A DNA stretch of 64,000 bases from JABMMZ01 sp040403495 (GTDB lineage Bacteria > Bacteroidota > Bacteroidia > NS11-12g > UBA955), in NCBI GenBank assembly GCA_040403495.1, contig JBBAKM010000005.1:1-64000 (forward strand), written 5' to 3'. Below the pieces are notes generated by a model. That model ran no database searches and was not told the origin of the DNA. It saw only the letters and a program-made list of their open reading frames with translations. A program made the translations under genes and the position numbers. Shown here piece by piece: positions 54,964 through 62,981 of the stretch (its first letter is position 1; the number at the start of each line of letters is the position of its first letter).

Positions 54964-55860
54964 TTAAAAATAAAAACTTAAATTAAGCGTCGATGATGTG
55001 TTGTCTAATCCCATCCCAGAGTATGAAAGTCCATTGTTTCTAGATGATTCTGTTACAATTTGTTCTGCCTTCAAAGTTTCAGGATTAAATCTTTCCTCCA
55101 CATAAGTTGCTTTTTTGCTGTTGGTTTGAATCCCTAATGAATATCCAATTTCTCCTCCAATAGATACTTTTGGTGCAATAAAATATTCAACTCCTAAAAA
55201 TCCTCTTATGCCAAATGCAAAACTGCTTCCATTTTTTGATTCAATAGGTCTAGAGATTGAATAGCCGTAATTGTAAGTGTTTGGTGCAGGAAAATCGATG
55301 TTCATTGGATTCCCATATTCATAAGATTGTGAGGAGCGAGCTAAACCGATTATTGCTTCTGCGCCATAAAACCCTTGAAGTCTAGTAGAACCTTTTCTTT
55401 TTTCAAAACCAAAACCAATGAGGAATTGAGATGATTTGTAAATGTTTTTATCATAAACAAATTCGGGTGTAAAAAAGTTAGGATTAGTTACGTCTTTTCT
55501 TACAGCATTTGTTTGGCTATAACGACTCGTGTTCGCCATTAAACGACCTCTGTAAAATAAATTTTGTTTTTTAACGTATTTCACGAAAATGTTATTGCCT
55601 CCCATATTATTAAAAATGGTGTTGTTGGGGGTATAGGTAGGATTAAAATATGGTGCATTGTTGTATGAATTATTATTCATCATATTGCCAGCAAACTCAA
55701 GAAATGGATTAGCAGAAATGCCAAATGACCAATCTCCTGCCTGAGGAAGAACTTCAACGCCCTTTTTGTTTTTAATGCTGTTCTCCACATGTTGCCCATT
55801 TGCATTTATTGCATACAGACCTATGACAAAACAACTTAAGGTATAAAATATTTTTTTCAT
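54964..55860 (-). CDS. Outer-membrane beta-barrel protein
   Basis: The 298-residue protein has signal peptide MKKIFYTLSCFVIGLYAINANGQ. The mature part shows alternating strands with glycine and aromatic residues (WSFGISANPFLEFAGN, SSQFLIGFGFEKRKGST, LQGFYGAEAIIGLARS, VSIGGEIGYSLGIQTN) and ends in LNLSFYF, the terminal aromatic expected of an outer-membrane barrel. It is a small porin/OmpA-like channel or receptor of unknown substrate. It lies 33 bp downstream of the lipoprotein gene on the same strand and is probably its partner. Confidence 0.8.
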   Translation of the reverse strand: MKKIFYTLSCFVIGLYAINANGQHVENSIKNKKGVEVLPQAGDWSFGISANPFLEFAGNMMNNNSYNNAPYFNPTYTPNNTIFNNMGGNNIFVKYVKKQNLFYRGRLMANTSRYSQTNAVRKDVTNPNFFTPEFVYDKNIYKSSQFLIGFGFEKRKGSTRLQGFYGAEAIIGLARSSQSYEYGNPMNIDFPAPNTYNYGYSISRPIESKNGSSFAFGIRGFLGVEYFIAPKVSIGGEIGYSLGIQTNSKKATYVEERFNPETLKAEQIVTESSRNNGLSYSGMGLDNTSSTLNLSFYF

Positions 55861-55893
55861 TGTATTAATTAATTAAGATTGTTGATAGTTAGC

Positions 55894-56781
55894 TTATTGA
55901 AAATCATAATTTCTGACAGCAATTTCACCTTTATTAACAGCAATATAAGAAGAGCCTCCTCCAAATAATGTATAAGTGTAATTGCTTGGGGTGCATCCCA
56001 TCCCCGGATTGGTTTTTCTGTCTGCATTAAATTGAACTCCTCTGATGTAAAAACCTTTGCTATTGGAATAGGATTCACATGAAAATTCATACTTGCCGTT
56101 AGCGTCTACATTTAATGTAACTTGTTTGTTTCTTCCCCAATCGTCATTCCATTCTACTAGTAATTTAGTGTTAGCTGGTGCTTGTGAATATTGAGCATCT
56201 CCAACTACACATAAATCATTTCTAAATCTAACATCACCTTTAATACTCATTATGCCAACTTCTGGAGTAAGGTTACTTCTGTATTCAAAGTTTTGTGTGT
56301 AAGACTGGCCTTTAAATAAATTTAAATTGATAGAACTGCCTGTCGAATTGTAAAATGTTTTGGGAGAACTTACCCCTAATTCATTTTTTTGAGTCGCATT
56401 TACAATATAGGCTGTATATACTGTCGCATTTAATGGTTTTGAGCCAGCTTCCACTTCTACAGAATAGTTTCCTAAAGCGTCTGTCGTTGCAGAATAGGTT
56501 CTATACCCATTGGCAACATTGCCCCAATACCATACAGTATAATTGTTGATGAGGTCTTGATTGTTAATTACTACTGTTACTGTGACACCTTCCATTCCCT
56601 CACTCAATGTGCCATTATTTAAATCTAAGTCACCTGAAATATTTCCTTTAACTGTTACTTTCCCAAGTTCGGTTACAGGTGTTGTGTTTTTTGTGTCACT
56701 GTCTTTTTCACAAGATGATAATGAAAATAAGACAGGTAGGGCAATAAATGCCATTACTGATTTTAAGATTTGTTGTTTCAT
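55894..56781 (-). CDS. Lipoprotein with carboxypeptidase-regulatory-like domain
   Basis: The 295-residue lipoprotein (LFSLSSC, then EKDSDTKN, fitting surface export). Residues ~40-125 (KVTVKGNISGDLDLNNGTLSEG, EGVTVTVVINN, YSATTDALGNYSVEVEAG) are a CarboxypepD_reg/CNA-B-like beta-sandwich, and a second similar unit is present at ~175-250 (MSIKGDVRFRNDL, VDANGKYEFSCES). No enzyme motif. It is followed by the barrel protein gene, so the pair may form a surface lipoprotein/channel unit. Confidence 0.72.
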   Translation of the reverse strand: MKQQILKSVMAFIALPVLFSLSSCEKDSDTKNTTPVTELGKVTVKGNISGDLDLNNGTLSEGMEGVTVTVVINNQDLINNYTVWYWGNVANGYRTYSATTDALGNYSVEVEAGSKPLNATVYTAYIVNATQKNELGVSSPKTFYNSTGSSINLNLFKGQSYTQNFEYRSNLTPEVGIMSIKGDVRFRNDLCVVGDAQYSQAPANTKLLVEWNDDWGRNKQVTLNVDANGKYEFSCESYSNSKGFYIRGVQFNADRKTNPGMGCTPSNYTYTLFGGGSSYIAVNKGEIAVRNYDFQ

Positions 56782-57057
56782 TTTTAAATTTTTAATTAAT
56801 TGGTTAGTACAAAACTAATAGGCCAATAATTATTAATAAATGACGATTGTCACAAAATTGGTTATTTTAAGTCATTTGTGCTTTTTTAAAAAAATAGGAT
56901 GAGCGTCATAAGTTTTTTAGGTTACCTCTCATCTTGCGAGTTATTTATCATACCGCCTTTGGCGGATGTAAAAATGAAAATTCAGCTATATGAAATTCTT
57001 TTTCAAAATAAAATCTTATCATTATAAAACAAGTCCTTACTAAATTTCAACCGAAGG

Positions 57058-57173
57058 GAAAATACAACGTTAAGACAAGCCGCTATCGACCTAGGTTTGC
57101 TAACAAATGAACAGTTTGATGAATGGGTAAAACCTGAAAATAAGATAGGTAATCCTGATGAAGTAATTTCATA
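57058..57173 (+). pseudogene. fumC: Relic of the 3' end of fumC
   Basis: The fragment encodes the last ~37 residues of a class II fumarase (TTLRQAAIDLGLLTNEQF and following, ending DEVIS and TAA). Compared with the intact gene, eight codons differ and six of these are synonymous third-base changes; the two others are Gly to Asp and Met to Lys. The match continues through the stop and terminator to 57256. There is no start codon or upstream part, so it is not a gene. The pattern of silent changes suggests it came from another, once functional fumC allele. Confidence 0.85.
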
Positions 57174-57182
57174 ATTCTAAAA

Positions 57183-57215
57183 AAAAATCCCGCTTTGAAT
57201 AAAAGCGGGATTTTT
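57183..57215. terminator. fumC-type terminator, copy 3
   Basis: AAAAATCCCGCTTT (57183-57196) pairs with AAAGCGGGATTTTT (57202-57215). This intact version follows the fumC relic and is part of the right direct repeat. Confidence 0.85.
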
Positions 57216-57302
57216 TTTGATTCACTATTGTTTTGAAATTTGTTTACCGTTTTTTGGGGGTAGATAAACGCAATACGTTTCGTATTTACAGTTTTTATCA
57301 AT

Positions 57303-58016
57303 CTAAGGCATTATATATTGTCCAAATTTGATCAACCACAAATAATATCCAAGTATTCCACCTGAAAGGCCTGAAAGTAAAAAAGTCAGTACTTTAGTCT
57401 TTGGCAATAAACGTAAAATATGAATAAGAATGCCCAAACCAATCAACCCTGTGATGATTTGAATAGACCAAATATTGATGTCTAAATGACGAGCAAGAAC
57501 CATTTCGTCTCCACTAATATAAGTTTGACCATTTCTGAAAAATGATATTACTGCCACAAATAGATTAGCAACTTGCCTTAACCAAAATAATGAGATAAAT
57601 ATAAGAGTCCAACCAATCAAAGAAACTTTATCAGAGGTGATGTGCTTTTTTCTATATACAAGTAAAAGAAAAAAACCAATAGTGCCTGTTAGTGTTGTTT
57701 GAAGTGGACCTCCAAGTGTTATCCAGAAATTATCTGCATGATATTTTTGTGCTGTTTTAAGATATTTTGATTTGCCAGGAAAGTCTAGTTTGTTTTTAAG
57801 TTCGTATGAATAGTTTTCATAAGTGTTACTTAAGTATTCAATTAAATCATTGTCCCAGTGTGACGAACTTTGATAATTAATACTTGCTTCATATCCTAAT
57901 AGTTTTGAAACAGAATAATGTCCTAGTTCGTGAGTTAATGTCCCAACAACAGTCATAAGAATGAATGTTAATATTAGGTAAATGGAAAGTTTGTAATCAA
58001 ATTTTAAGTATTTCAT
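57303..58016 (-). CDS. M50-like membrane metalloprotease
   Basis: The 237-residue membrane protein has the zinc motif HELGH (His29, Glu30, His33) at the end of its first TM helix (IYLILTFILMTVVGTLTHELG), as in site-2-protease/M50 enzymes. Four further hydrophobic helices follow (FWITLGGPLQTTLTGTIGFF, VSLIGWTLIFISLFWL, IQIITGLIGLGILIHIL, VLTFLLSGLSGGILGYYLWL). The GGPLQTTLTG segment takes the place of the usual NxxPxxxxDGG region, but the canonical third ligand Asp was not clearly found, so activity is uncertain. Likely a regulated intramembrane protease; neighbours give no hint of substrate. Confidence 0.72.
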   Translation of the reverse strand: MKYLKFDYKLSIYLILTFILMTVVGTLTHELGHYSVSKLLGYEASINYQSSSHWDNDLIEYLSNTYENYSYELKNKLDFPGKSKYLKTAQKYHADNFWITLGGPLQTTLTGTIGFFLLLVYRKKHITSDKVSLIGWTLIFISLFWLRQVANLFVAVISFFRNGQTYISGDEMVLARHLDINIWSIQIITGLIGLGILIHILRLLPKTKVLTFLLSGLSGGILGYYLWLIKFGQYIMP

Positions 58017-58229
58017 GTTGTTGTTTTGGTTAATCTAATAGTTTGGGTCTAAGTTTTTGGGCGGTACAGAGGCTTCGGGATTTTAGTATCTCGGATCAGG
58101 TGAGATACGACTGCAACGAACTAGAATAGGAGCATAATTCCTGAATTTTATGAGTCTATTTTTTTTCGTCAGTTCGGCCGACACAGAACCCTTGAAATGC
58201 AACGTATTTAATGGTTTTTCATTTTGTTT

Positions 58230-59093
58230 TTATTGTATTTTTCTTCCTTTGAAACTGAATTTTGTAATTTTAACTTCTGAATTTTGTGTTATTGTTGAAT
58301 AATAATACTCTGCATTTACATGATTTATTTTATTTAAATTTAAGTAACCATTATAAATTTCAATCCCCTTGTCATTAAACATCATCCAATTTCCACTAAA
58401 TATTTGTCCAGTAAAAATGAAATCATGACTAGCGATTGTATCTCCATCATTTAAAAAATTTACTAAGGTAATATGACCAGAGTTTGTATCCTTTTCTTTT
58501 ATATCTATTTTAAAGTAACCATTTGGGTAAATGCCAACATAATACTTATATGTATGCCATGGCAGTATTTCAACAATGCTACTGTCTTTCGAACCAGTAA
58601 ATAAAACTTTAAATTTACCAATAATTGGAAGTTTTGGTATCGGCATCATATACCAACGCTTCAACACAGTGTCTATTCCATCATCATTTTTAATACAAGT
58701 CTGCTTCGCTCTAAATCCAATCATTTGACATTGGTAAAACCCTTCAGGTACATTACTGAAAATTCGAACAAAACTTTTACTTATTATTGTTTCTGAACCT
58801 AACTTCCATATGACTGAATCATAAATACTATGAGCTGTAAATTTAAATCTTTCTTTATTTACAAAAACACTATCCTTATCATGAACATAATTTTTTATCC
58901 CTAAAAAATACTCTTCTGTTCCCCATTGGCTTCCAAATGTAAAACCAAAATTGGCAGTTTTTTTCCCATAGCAAGGATCATAGTTCTCGCACTTTGGGTT
59001 GCTAGGGTCTTGACAAGGTGGGCAATCCTTTTTACAACTGTTAAAAAATAACATAACAAACAAGGCTAGGGTTATTTTAATTATTTTAAGCAT
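58230..59093 (-). CDS. Lipoprotein with conserved Cys-rich head, paralogue B
   Basis: The 287-residue lipoprotein has signal MLKIIKITLALFVMLFFNSC, followed by KKDCPPCQDPSNPKCENYDP and CYGKK. The head (~1-45) is almost identical to that of the lipoprotein at 62010-62876, but the rest has diverged: here a beta-rich domain (SIVEILPWHTYKYYVGIYPN, GNWMMFNDKGIEIYNGYLNL). Its start overlaps a 37-codon lipoprotein gene by 13 bp. Function unknown; conserved head with variable body suggests a shared anchoring or export role. Confidence 0.72.
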   Translation of the reverse strand: MLKIIKITLALFVMLFFNSCKKDCPPCQDPSNPKCENYDPCYGKKTANFGFTFGSQWGTEEYFLGIKNYVHDKDSVFVNKERFKFTAHSIYDSVIWKLGSETIISKSFVRIFSNVPEGFYQCQMIGFRAKQTCIKNDDGIDTVLKRWYMMPIPKLPIIGKFKVLFTGSKDSSIVEILPWHTYKYYVGIYPNGYFKIDIKEKDTNSGHITLVNFLNDGDTIASHDFIFTGQIFSGNWMMFNDKGIEIYNGYLNLNKINHVNAEYYYSTITQNSEVKITKFSFKGRKIQ

Positions 59094-59194
59094 ATCGGTA
59101 TTAGTATTTGAGGTTTTATTAAAGCACAGTCTTTTTTACATGCATATAGGCTAAGTATTAAAAAAAGTGCCGTTAGTTTTAATGAATTTTTCAT
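59081..59194 (-). CDS. 37-residue mini-lipoprotein, copy B
   Basis: ATG at 59194 opens MKNSLKLTALFLILSLYAC KKDC, a complete lipoprotein signal with lipobox LYAC and only 18 residues after the cysteine, ending ICLK. A second copy of identical length lies at 62864-62977 with many silent differences (for example tta/cta, ctc/ctt), which indicates that the peptide is translated and kept. The stop lies inside the start of the next lipoprotein gene (ATGCTTAAAATAA), so the two are translationally coupled. Function unknown. Confidence 0.65.
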   Translation of the reverse strand: MKNSLKLTALFLILSLYACKKDCALIKPQILIPICLK

Positions 59195-59268
59195 AATTTC
59201 ACTTGTTACGAGTTGTATTTATTTTGATATTCATTGCTATGTCTCTAAATGCAGCAAACTATCAAATA

Positions 59269-59302
59269 CAGCACAAACGCCCTACTACGGGCGTTTGTGC
59301 TG
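59269..59302. terminator. Perfect 14-bp hairpin after the 887-residue T9SS gene
   Basis: CAGCACAAACGCCC (59269-59282) pairs exactly with 59289-59302 around a TACTAC loop. No T-run follows on either strand, so it may be a weak terminator or an RNA stability element. It lies 34 bp after the stop of the minus-strand T9SS gene and ahead of the mini-lipoprotein gene. Confidence 0.65.
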
Positions 59303-59335
59303 AAAGGTGAAGACTCGTTATATTTAGCATTATTA

Positions 59336-62002
59336 TCAATAGTTGCTTTGAATTATCAGTTTCTCTGTTTTTTGGGTATTGCCGCATGTAATTCTAACAA
59401 AATAAATACCTGCAGCTAAGCCATTGGTTTCTATGTGTTGAGAAGTTTGTTTACCATTGTAGCTGTTATTGAACAACACCTTGCCCGTTACATCCATTAA
59501 TGCAATGCTGTAATCTTGTTCATTGTTGTTAAAGATAGAAATGGTGAAGTTGGCGGTGGTGGGGTTAGGGGAGAGTTTGAAAGCTACCTTAGATTTTTGT
59601 TTAATAGCTTCTTCTTCTCTGATTTGTCTTGCTTCATATTCTTCTTTTTCTCTTTTTACTGCAGATTGAGAAAATCTTTGAGCTTTGTATTTATTATTGT
59701 TGCCACAAAATGATGATACTTGAGCGTATGTTTGTGGTGGTTGTGGGATTTTATCCCAAGGGAATCCAACAATTAATTCAATGTCAGGTGAAATTTTAGC
59801 GCCAGGCATTAATTCAAAACCATTCATAGAATAAATTTTAACTTTTTTTCCATTGGTTGTTGACATTTGTGCTGTGATAAAAACTGGACCTTCAAAAAAT
59901 AATTGTTCATTAATGTTGAATTGCACATCAGTGTCAAATTCTTTTATACCTTTTTTAAAGTTTGGCAATAATTTATTATCGATAGAGGAATATGGGTCAG
60001 AATTAAGCGTTTTGATTTTTACTGGATAAGTGTGATTTAAGTAAAAAGTGTTATTTTTATTATCTGTTCCAATATCATTCGAAACTCCAATGACTTTTAT
60101 TTGAAAAAAAGCATATTTCATCAAACTATCTTCATTAAATTGAAGAAATGGTAAACCTAATTTTGTTATATCAAATCTTAATGGCAAGTTTGCAAAATCA
60201 TCAATATCAACATAAGGAGTGTTGAAGTTATACATGGAATTACTTTCAGAATAAAAATTAATAGGTGTAATAATAGAACTATCCACTAGGCAAGAAGATC
60301 GATAGTGTAAATTAATTGGGGGCCCAATGTTAATAAGATTCACCTTTAAACTTGAATTAATTGGGGGACCGTTGTTAATTGGCATTTTGACAACTAATCT
60401 TACTTGAATCTTAGATTTATTTATGTTAATATTTACTTTAGGGTTAAATACATATTTTAATTTTTCCGAAAGTAGAAAAGAGTAAGACAGATTTGCGAAC
60501 ATAGTTATTTCGCCATTAACATAAGTACTACATTCAGTTCGTTTTATATGTACTCCCAATTCAGGTGTCTCTAAAATAGACAGAACACCTAGTCTTTCAT
60601 TATATGTAGGATAAGAAGGAATCCATGTGCCTTGCTTGTTAGTGTTTGATTGCATTTGTTTATCAGACCAATTCGATCCAGGCAATGCCAATGATATATG
60701 GGTAGCAGCAATTTCATCTTTTAATGTAAAAGTGCCAGAAGCTGTAATGGCGCCAGTAATAGTAGTTGCTGCATTATCACTACTTTTACATCCATTAACC
60801 AGTGATGACAAAAAGGTTGTATTTGCATCTAATATTTTTTGACCTGCTGCTATTTGTTTAGTTAAATCTGCTTTAAGTGTAGATGAAGTGGTAACATCCT
60901 TAAAACTGCCATTAACAACTGAAAACATTTTTTCGGCACAGGTTAAATAGTTTTTTAGCTTATCAAGATTGTCTCTTTCAGTTTGATTTCTATTTGGATG
61001 ATCTCTAACTACATCTATTAAATCAATAAATGCTTTATAGTTTACAACAGCCCCACCAGTTTTAATGGCTACAGCTCCTGAAACTCCTGCAGCTAAAATT
61101 CTTCCAAATGCCATTTTACCATAGTCTTGTGTTCCTTTTTTCTCTGTTTTTATACCGCCTGACAACTTTCCTGTGATATCAATATTTGCAGTTTGTACAA
61201 ATGCAAATGAAACATCTAGTTGAACTTTGTTGTTGCAAACACAGGGGTCATAAGTCACTGGTAAATCAAACCAGAAAAACACTTTAGGATTGTTGGTGTA
61301 TTTTACAAATACGGCAATGGAACTTTCATCTGTTTCTTGGTCTAAAGGCTGAACTGTTTCGCCTTGAATGCTTAATAAATTGGTGGCTTTCAAGTCTGGA
61401 TTGTAAACATTGATATATGTTTGACCCTGTTTTAATGGAGATTGAGTTGGTATTCTCAATTCAATTCTCACAGTTTCATAAGTGTTATCAGGCTCTAATA
61501 AAGAACCAAAAAAACGCATGGTACCAGAATATTTATTGTACAAAATCATATAGGGTAGTTTAGGCCTCTCATTGCTAACCGTGTTTGGCCCAGGTTGTAC
61601 ATCAACCCCTAAACCAATATTCCCATTTGAACCAAACTCAACTTTCAATAATTCCCAGCCATCTTCCGGATGGTAATTGCTATTATGATTGTCTGTCAGA
61701 TTGCCATAACTGGCATTTATTGGACCATTAAAAGGATTGCGAATCCATGTCGGATTTTGATCATCATTATAATACACCCAAAAACGTTCATCAGGCACAT
61801 TTCCTCCAGGCGTATGTTTTACTCTCCAATCGAAATTATTAACCAAATTGGGGCATTCCGGGTTTACATGGTTATTGGGGTTTGTAGAAATGCCTTTGCC
61901 TGTTTCGCAATTTTGTGCGGCAGGGTTAGGGGTGCAGGTTTGACTTATAAGCCTTGTTTGGGTTATAAGAAGTATTACTATTGCTATTATTATTTTTTTC
62001 AT
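59336..62002 (-). CDS. Large T9SS-exported protein of unknown function
   Basis: The ATG at 62002 gives signal MKKIIIAIVILLITQTRLISQ; ATGs 24-45 bp earlier add a charged lead. About 888 residues. The mature part has cysteines near the start (CTPNPAAQNCETG), a segment of alternating strands (NNPKVFFWFDLPVTYDPCVC), a hydrophobic helix-rich middle (GRILAAGVSGAVAIKTGGAV) and an acidic coiled segment near 830 (EKEEYEARQIREEEAIKQK) before a T9SS tail (LSPNPTTANFTISIFN, LMDVTGKVLFN, LAAGIYFVRI). No known domain is recognised. It starts 8 bp after the stop of lipoprotein paralogue A, so they form one operon. Confidence 0.78.
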   Translation of the reverse strand: MKKIIIAIVILLITQTRLISQTCTPNPAAQNCETGKGISTNPNNHVNPECPNLVNNFDWRVKHTPGGNVPDERFWVYYNDDQNPTWIRNPFNGPINASYGNLTDNHNSNYHPEDGWELLKVEFGSNGNIGLGVDVQPGPNTVSNERPKLPYMILYNKYSGTMRFFGSLLEPDNTYETVRIELRIPTQSPLKQGQTYINVYNPDLKATNLLSIQGETVQPLDQETDESSIAVFVKYTNNPKVFFWFDLPVTYDPCVCNNKVQLDVSFAFVQTANIDITGKLSGGIKTEKKGTQDYGKMAFGRILAAGVSGAVAIKTGGAVVNYKAFIDLIDVVRDHPNRNQTERDNLDKLKNYLTCAEKMFSVVNGSFKDVTTSSTLKADLTKQIAAGQKILDANTTFLSSLVNGCKSSDNAATTITGAITASGTFTLKDEIAATHISLALPGSNWSDKQMQSNTNKQGTWIPSYPTYNERLGVLSILETPELGVHIKRTECSTYVNGEITMFANLSYSFLLSEKLKYVFNPKVNININKSKIQVRLVVKMPINNGPPINSSLKVNLINIGPPINLHYRSSCLVDSSIITPINFYSESNSMYNFNTPYVDIDDFANLPLRFDITKLGLPFLQFNEDSLMKYAFFQIKVIGVSNDIGTDNKNNTFYLNHTYPVKIKTLNSDPYSSIDNKLLPNFKKGIKEFDTDVQFNINEQLFFEGPVFITAQMSTTNGKKVKIYSMNGFELMPGAKISPDIELIVGFPWDKIPQPPQTYAQVSSFCGNNNKYKAQRFSQSAVKREKEEYEARQIREEEAIKQKSKVAFKLSPNPTTANFTISIFNNNEQDYSIALMDVTGKVLFNNSYNGKQTSQHIETNGLAAGIYFVRITCGNTQKTEKLIIQSNY

Positions 62003-62009
62003 CTTTAAT

Positions 62010-62876
62010 TTACATTTTAGTTCCATGAAATTCATAATTAAGTTCACCTGAGGGAGGGCTGAACTTAAATTTTCTTGATATGTATTTATTATTGTTTTGA
62101 ATAAAAACTATTGATGTTTCTGACATATATCTAGTATGGATAGAATTTGTATTATTCGGAGTTAAATACCTAATAATTTGTGATTTATAGTTAAAACAAA
62201 CTTCAGGATTTCCAGAACTTTTTGGAAGCATTAATGTGTCAGCAATTGGCAAGCCTATAATTAGTGCGAATGGCGCTGGCACACCTCTAAAACTCCCTTT
62301 TTCTAATTGAAAAAATTCCATCACAACCTCCTTTTTAGGTTCGTGTGCAAAATATCCTTTGTATTTAATTGAGGTTTCTCCATTTTCTAATAAAAGTATA
62401 GGTTTTTGGGTAAAAAACAGATTTCTAGTTATGGAAACCAAAGTGTCTTTAGGATTTGTAATACAAGAATTTATAGGCGTGCGAATGGTAAGTTTTATCG
62501 GTATCCATCTCTCCCAACCATTATCACGCAAGTAATCGCCAAAATCTACTTCTAAACCTTTCCCTTTTCTGGGGTTTACTTCTGTGCCTATTTGCCACTC
62601 ATAAGTGCTGTTGGCTGGGTTGCCATCGGGTGCATCAAAACGCACACTGCTGGCGTTAAATGTGTCGCAGGGTATTAGGTTACACCATTCTTCAGGTGGT
62701 TTAAAGCCTCTATCTCCCGGGCGCACTTTAAAAAGGGTATTAATGTTTTTTTTGCCATAACATGGATCGTAGTTCTCGCACTTTGGATTGCTTGGGTCTT
62801 GGCAACACTCCTTTTTACATGTGCTAAAAAACAACACTACAAACAGGGCTAGAGTTAGTTTAATTATTTTAAGCAT
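62010..62876 (-). CDS. Lipoprotein with conserved Cys-rich head, paralogue A
   Basis: The ATG at 62876 gives MLKIIKLTLALFVVLFFSTC, then KKECCQDPSNPKCENYDP and CYGKK, shared with paralogue B at 58230. The earlier frame extension is not needed. The body (~45-288) is unlike B: EWCNLIPCDTFNASSVRFDA, YEWQIGTEVNPRKGKGLEVD (a PKD/Ig-like look), YISRKFKFSPPSGELNYEF. Function unknown. The gene overlaps the mini-lipoprotein gene upstream and is followed 8 bp later by the T9SS gene. Confidence 0.72.
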   Translation of the reverse strand: MLKIIKLTLALFVVLFFSTCKKECCQDPSNPKCENYDPCYGKKNINTLFKVRPGDRGFKPPEEWCNLIPCDTFNASSVRFDAPDGNPANSTYEWQIGTEVNPRKGKGLEVDFGDYLRDNGWERWIPIKLTIRTPINSCITNPKDTLVSITRNLFFTQKPILLLENGETSIKYKGYFAHEPKKEVVMEFFQLEKGSFRGVPAPFALIIGLPIADTLMLPKSSGNPEVCFNYKSQIIRYLTPNNTNSIHTRYMSETSIVFIQNNNKYISRKFKFSPPSGELNYEFHGTKM

Positions 62877-62977
62877 AGTGGTATGGGGTTTTGGGTTGTT
62901 GTTGAGGCACAGTCTTTCTTGCATGCCGCAAGACTCAATACTAAAAAGAGTGCCGTTAATTTTAATAAACTTTTCAT
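62864..62977 (-). CDS. 37-residue mini-lipoprotein, copy A
   Basis: ATG at 62977 opens MKSLLKLTALFLVLSLAAC KKDC, with lipobox LAAC and an 18-residue tail ending PLCLK. It is the counterpart of the gene at 59081-59194: 37 codons each, same overlap with the following lipoprotein gene. The signal and the CKKDC start resemble the larger lipoproteins next door, so it may have arisen from one of their 5' ends. The gene lies immediately after (5 bp) the tail-fibre-like gene. Too short for usual gene callers. Function unknown. Confidence 0.65.
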   Translation of the reverse strand: MKSLLKLTALFLVLSLAACKKDCASTTTQNPIPLCLK

Positions 62978-62981
62978 AACA

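Larger units (their letters stand above)
56782..57302. other. Gene-free stretch with palindromic element and fumC relic
   Basis: It contains the third palindromic element (56930-56965, CATCTTGCGAG then TACCGCCTTTGGCGG), the truncated fumC end (57058-57173) and terminator copy 3. No other structure was seen. Confidence 0.7.
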
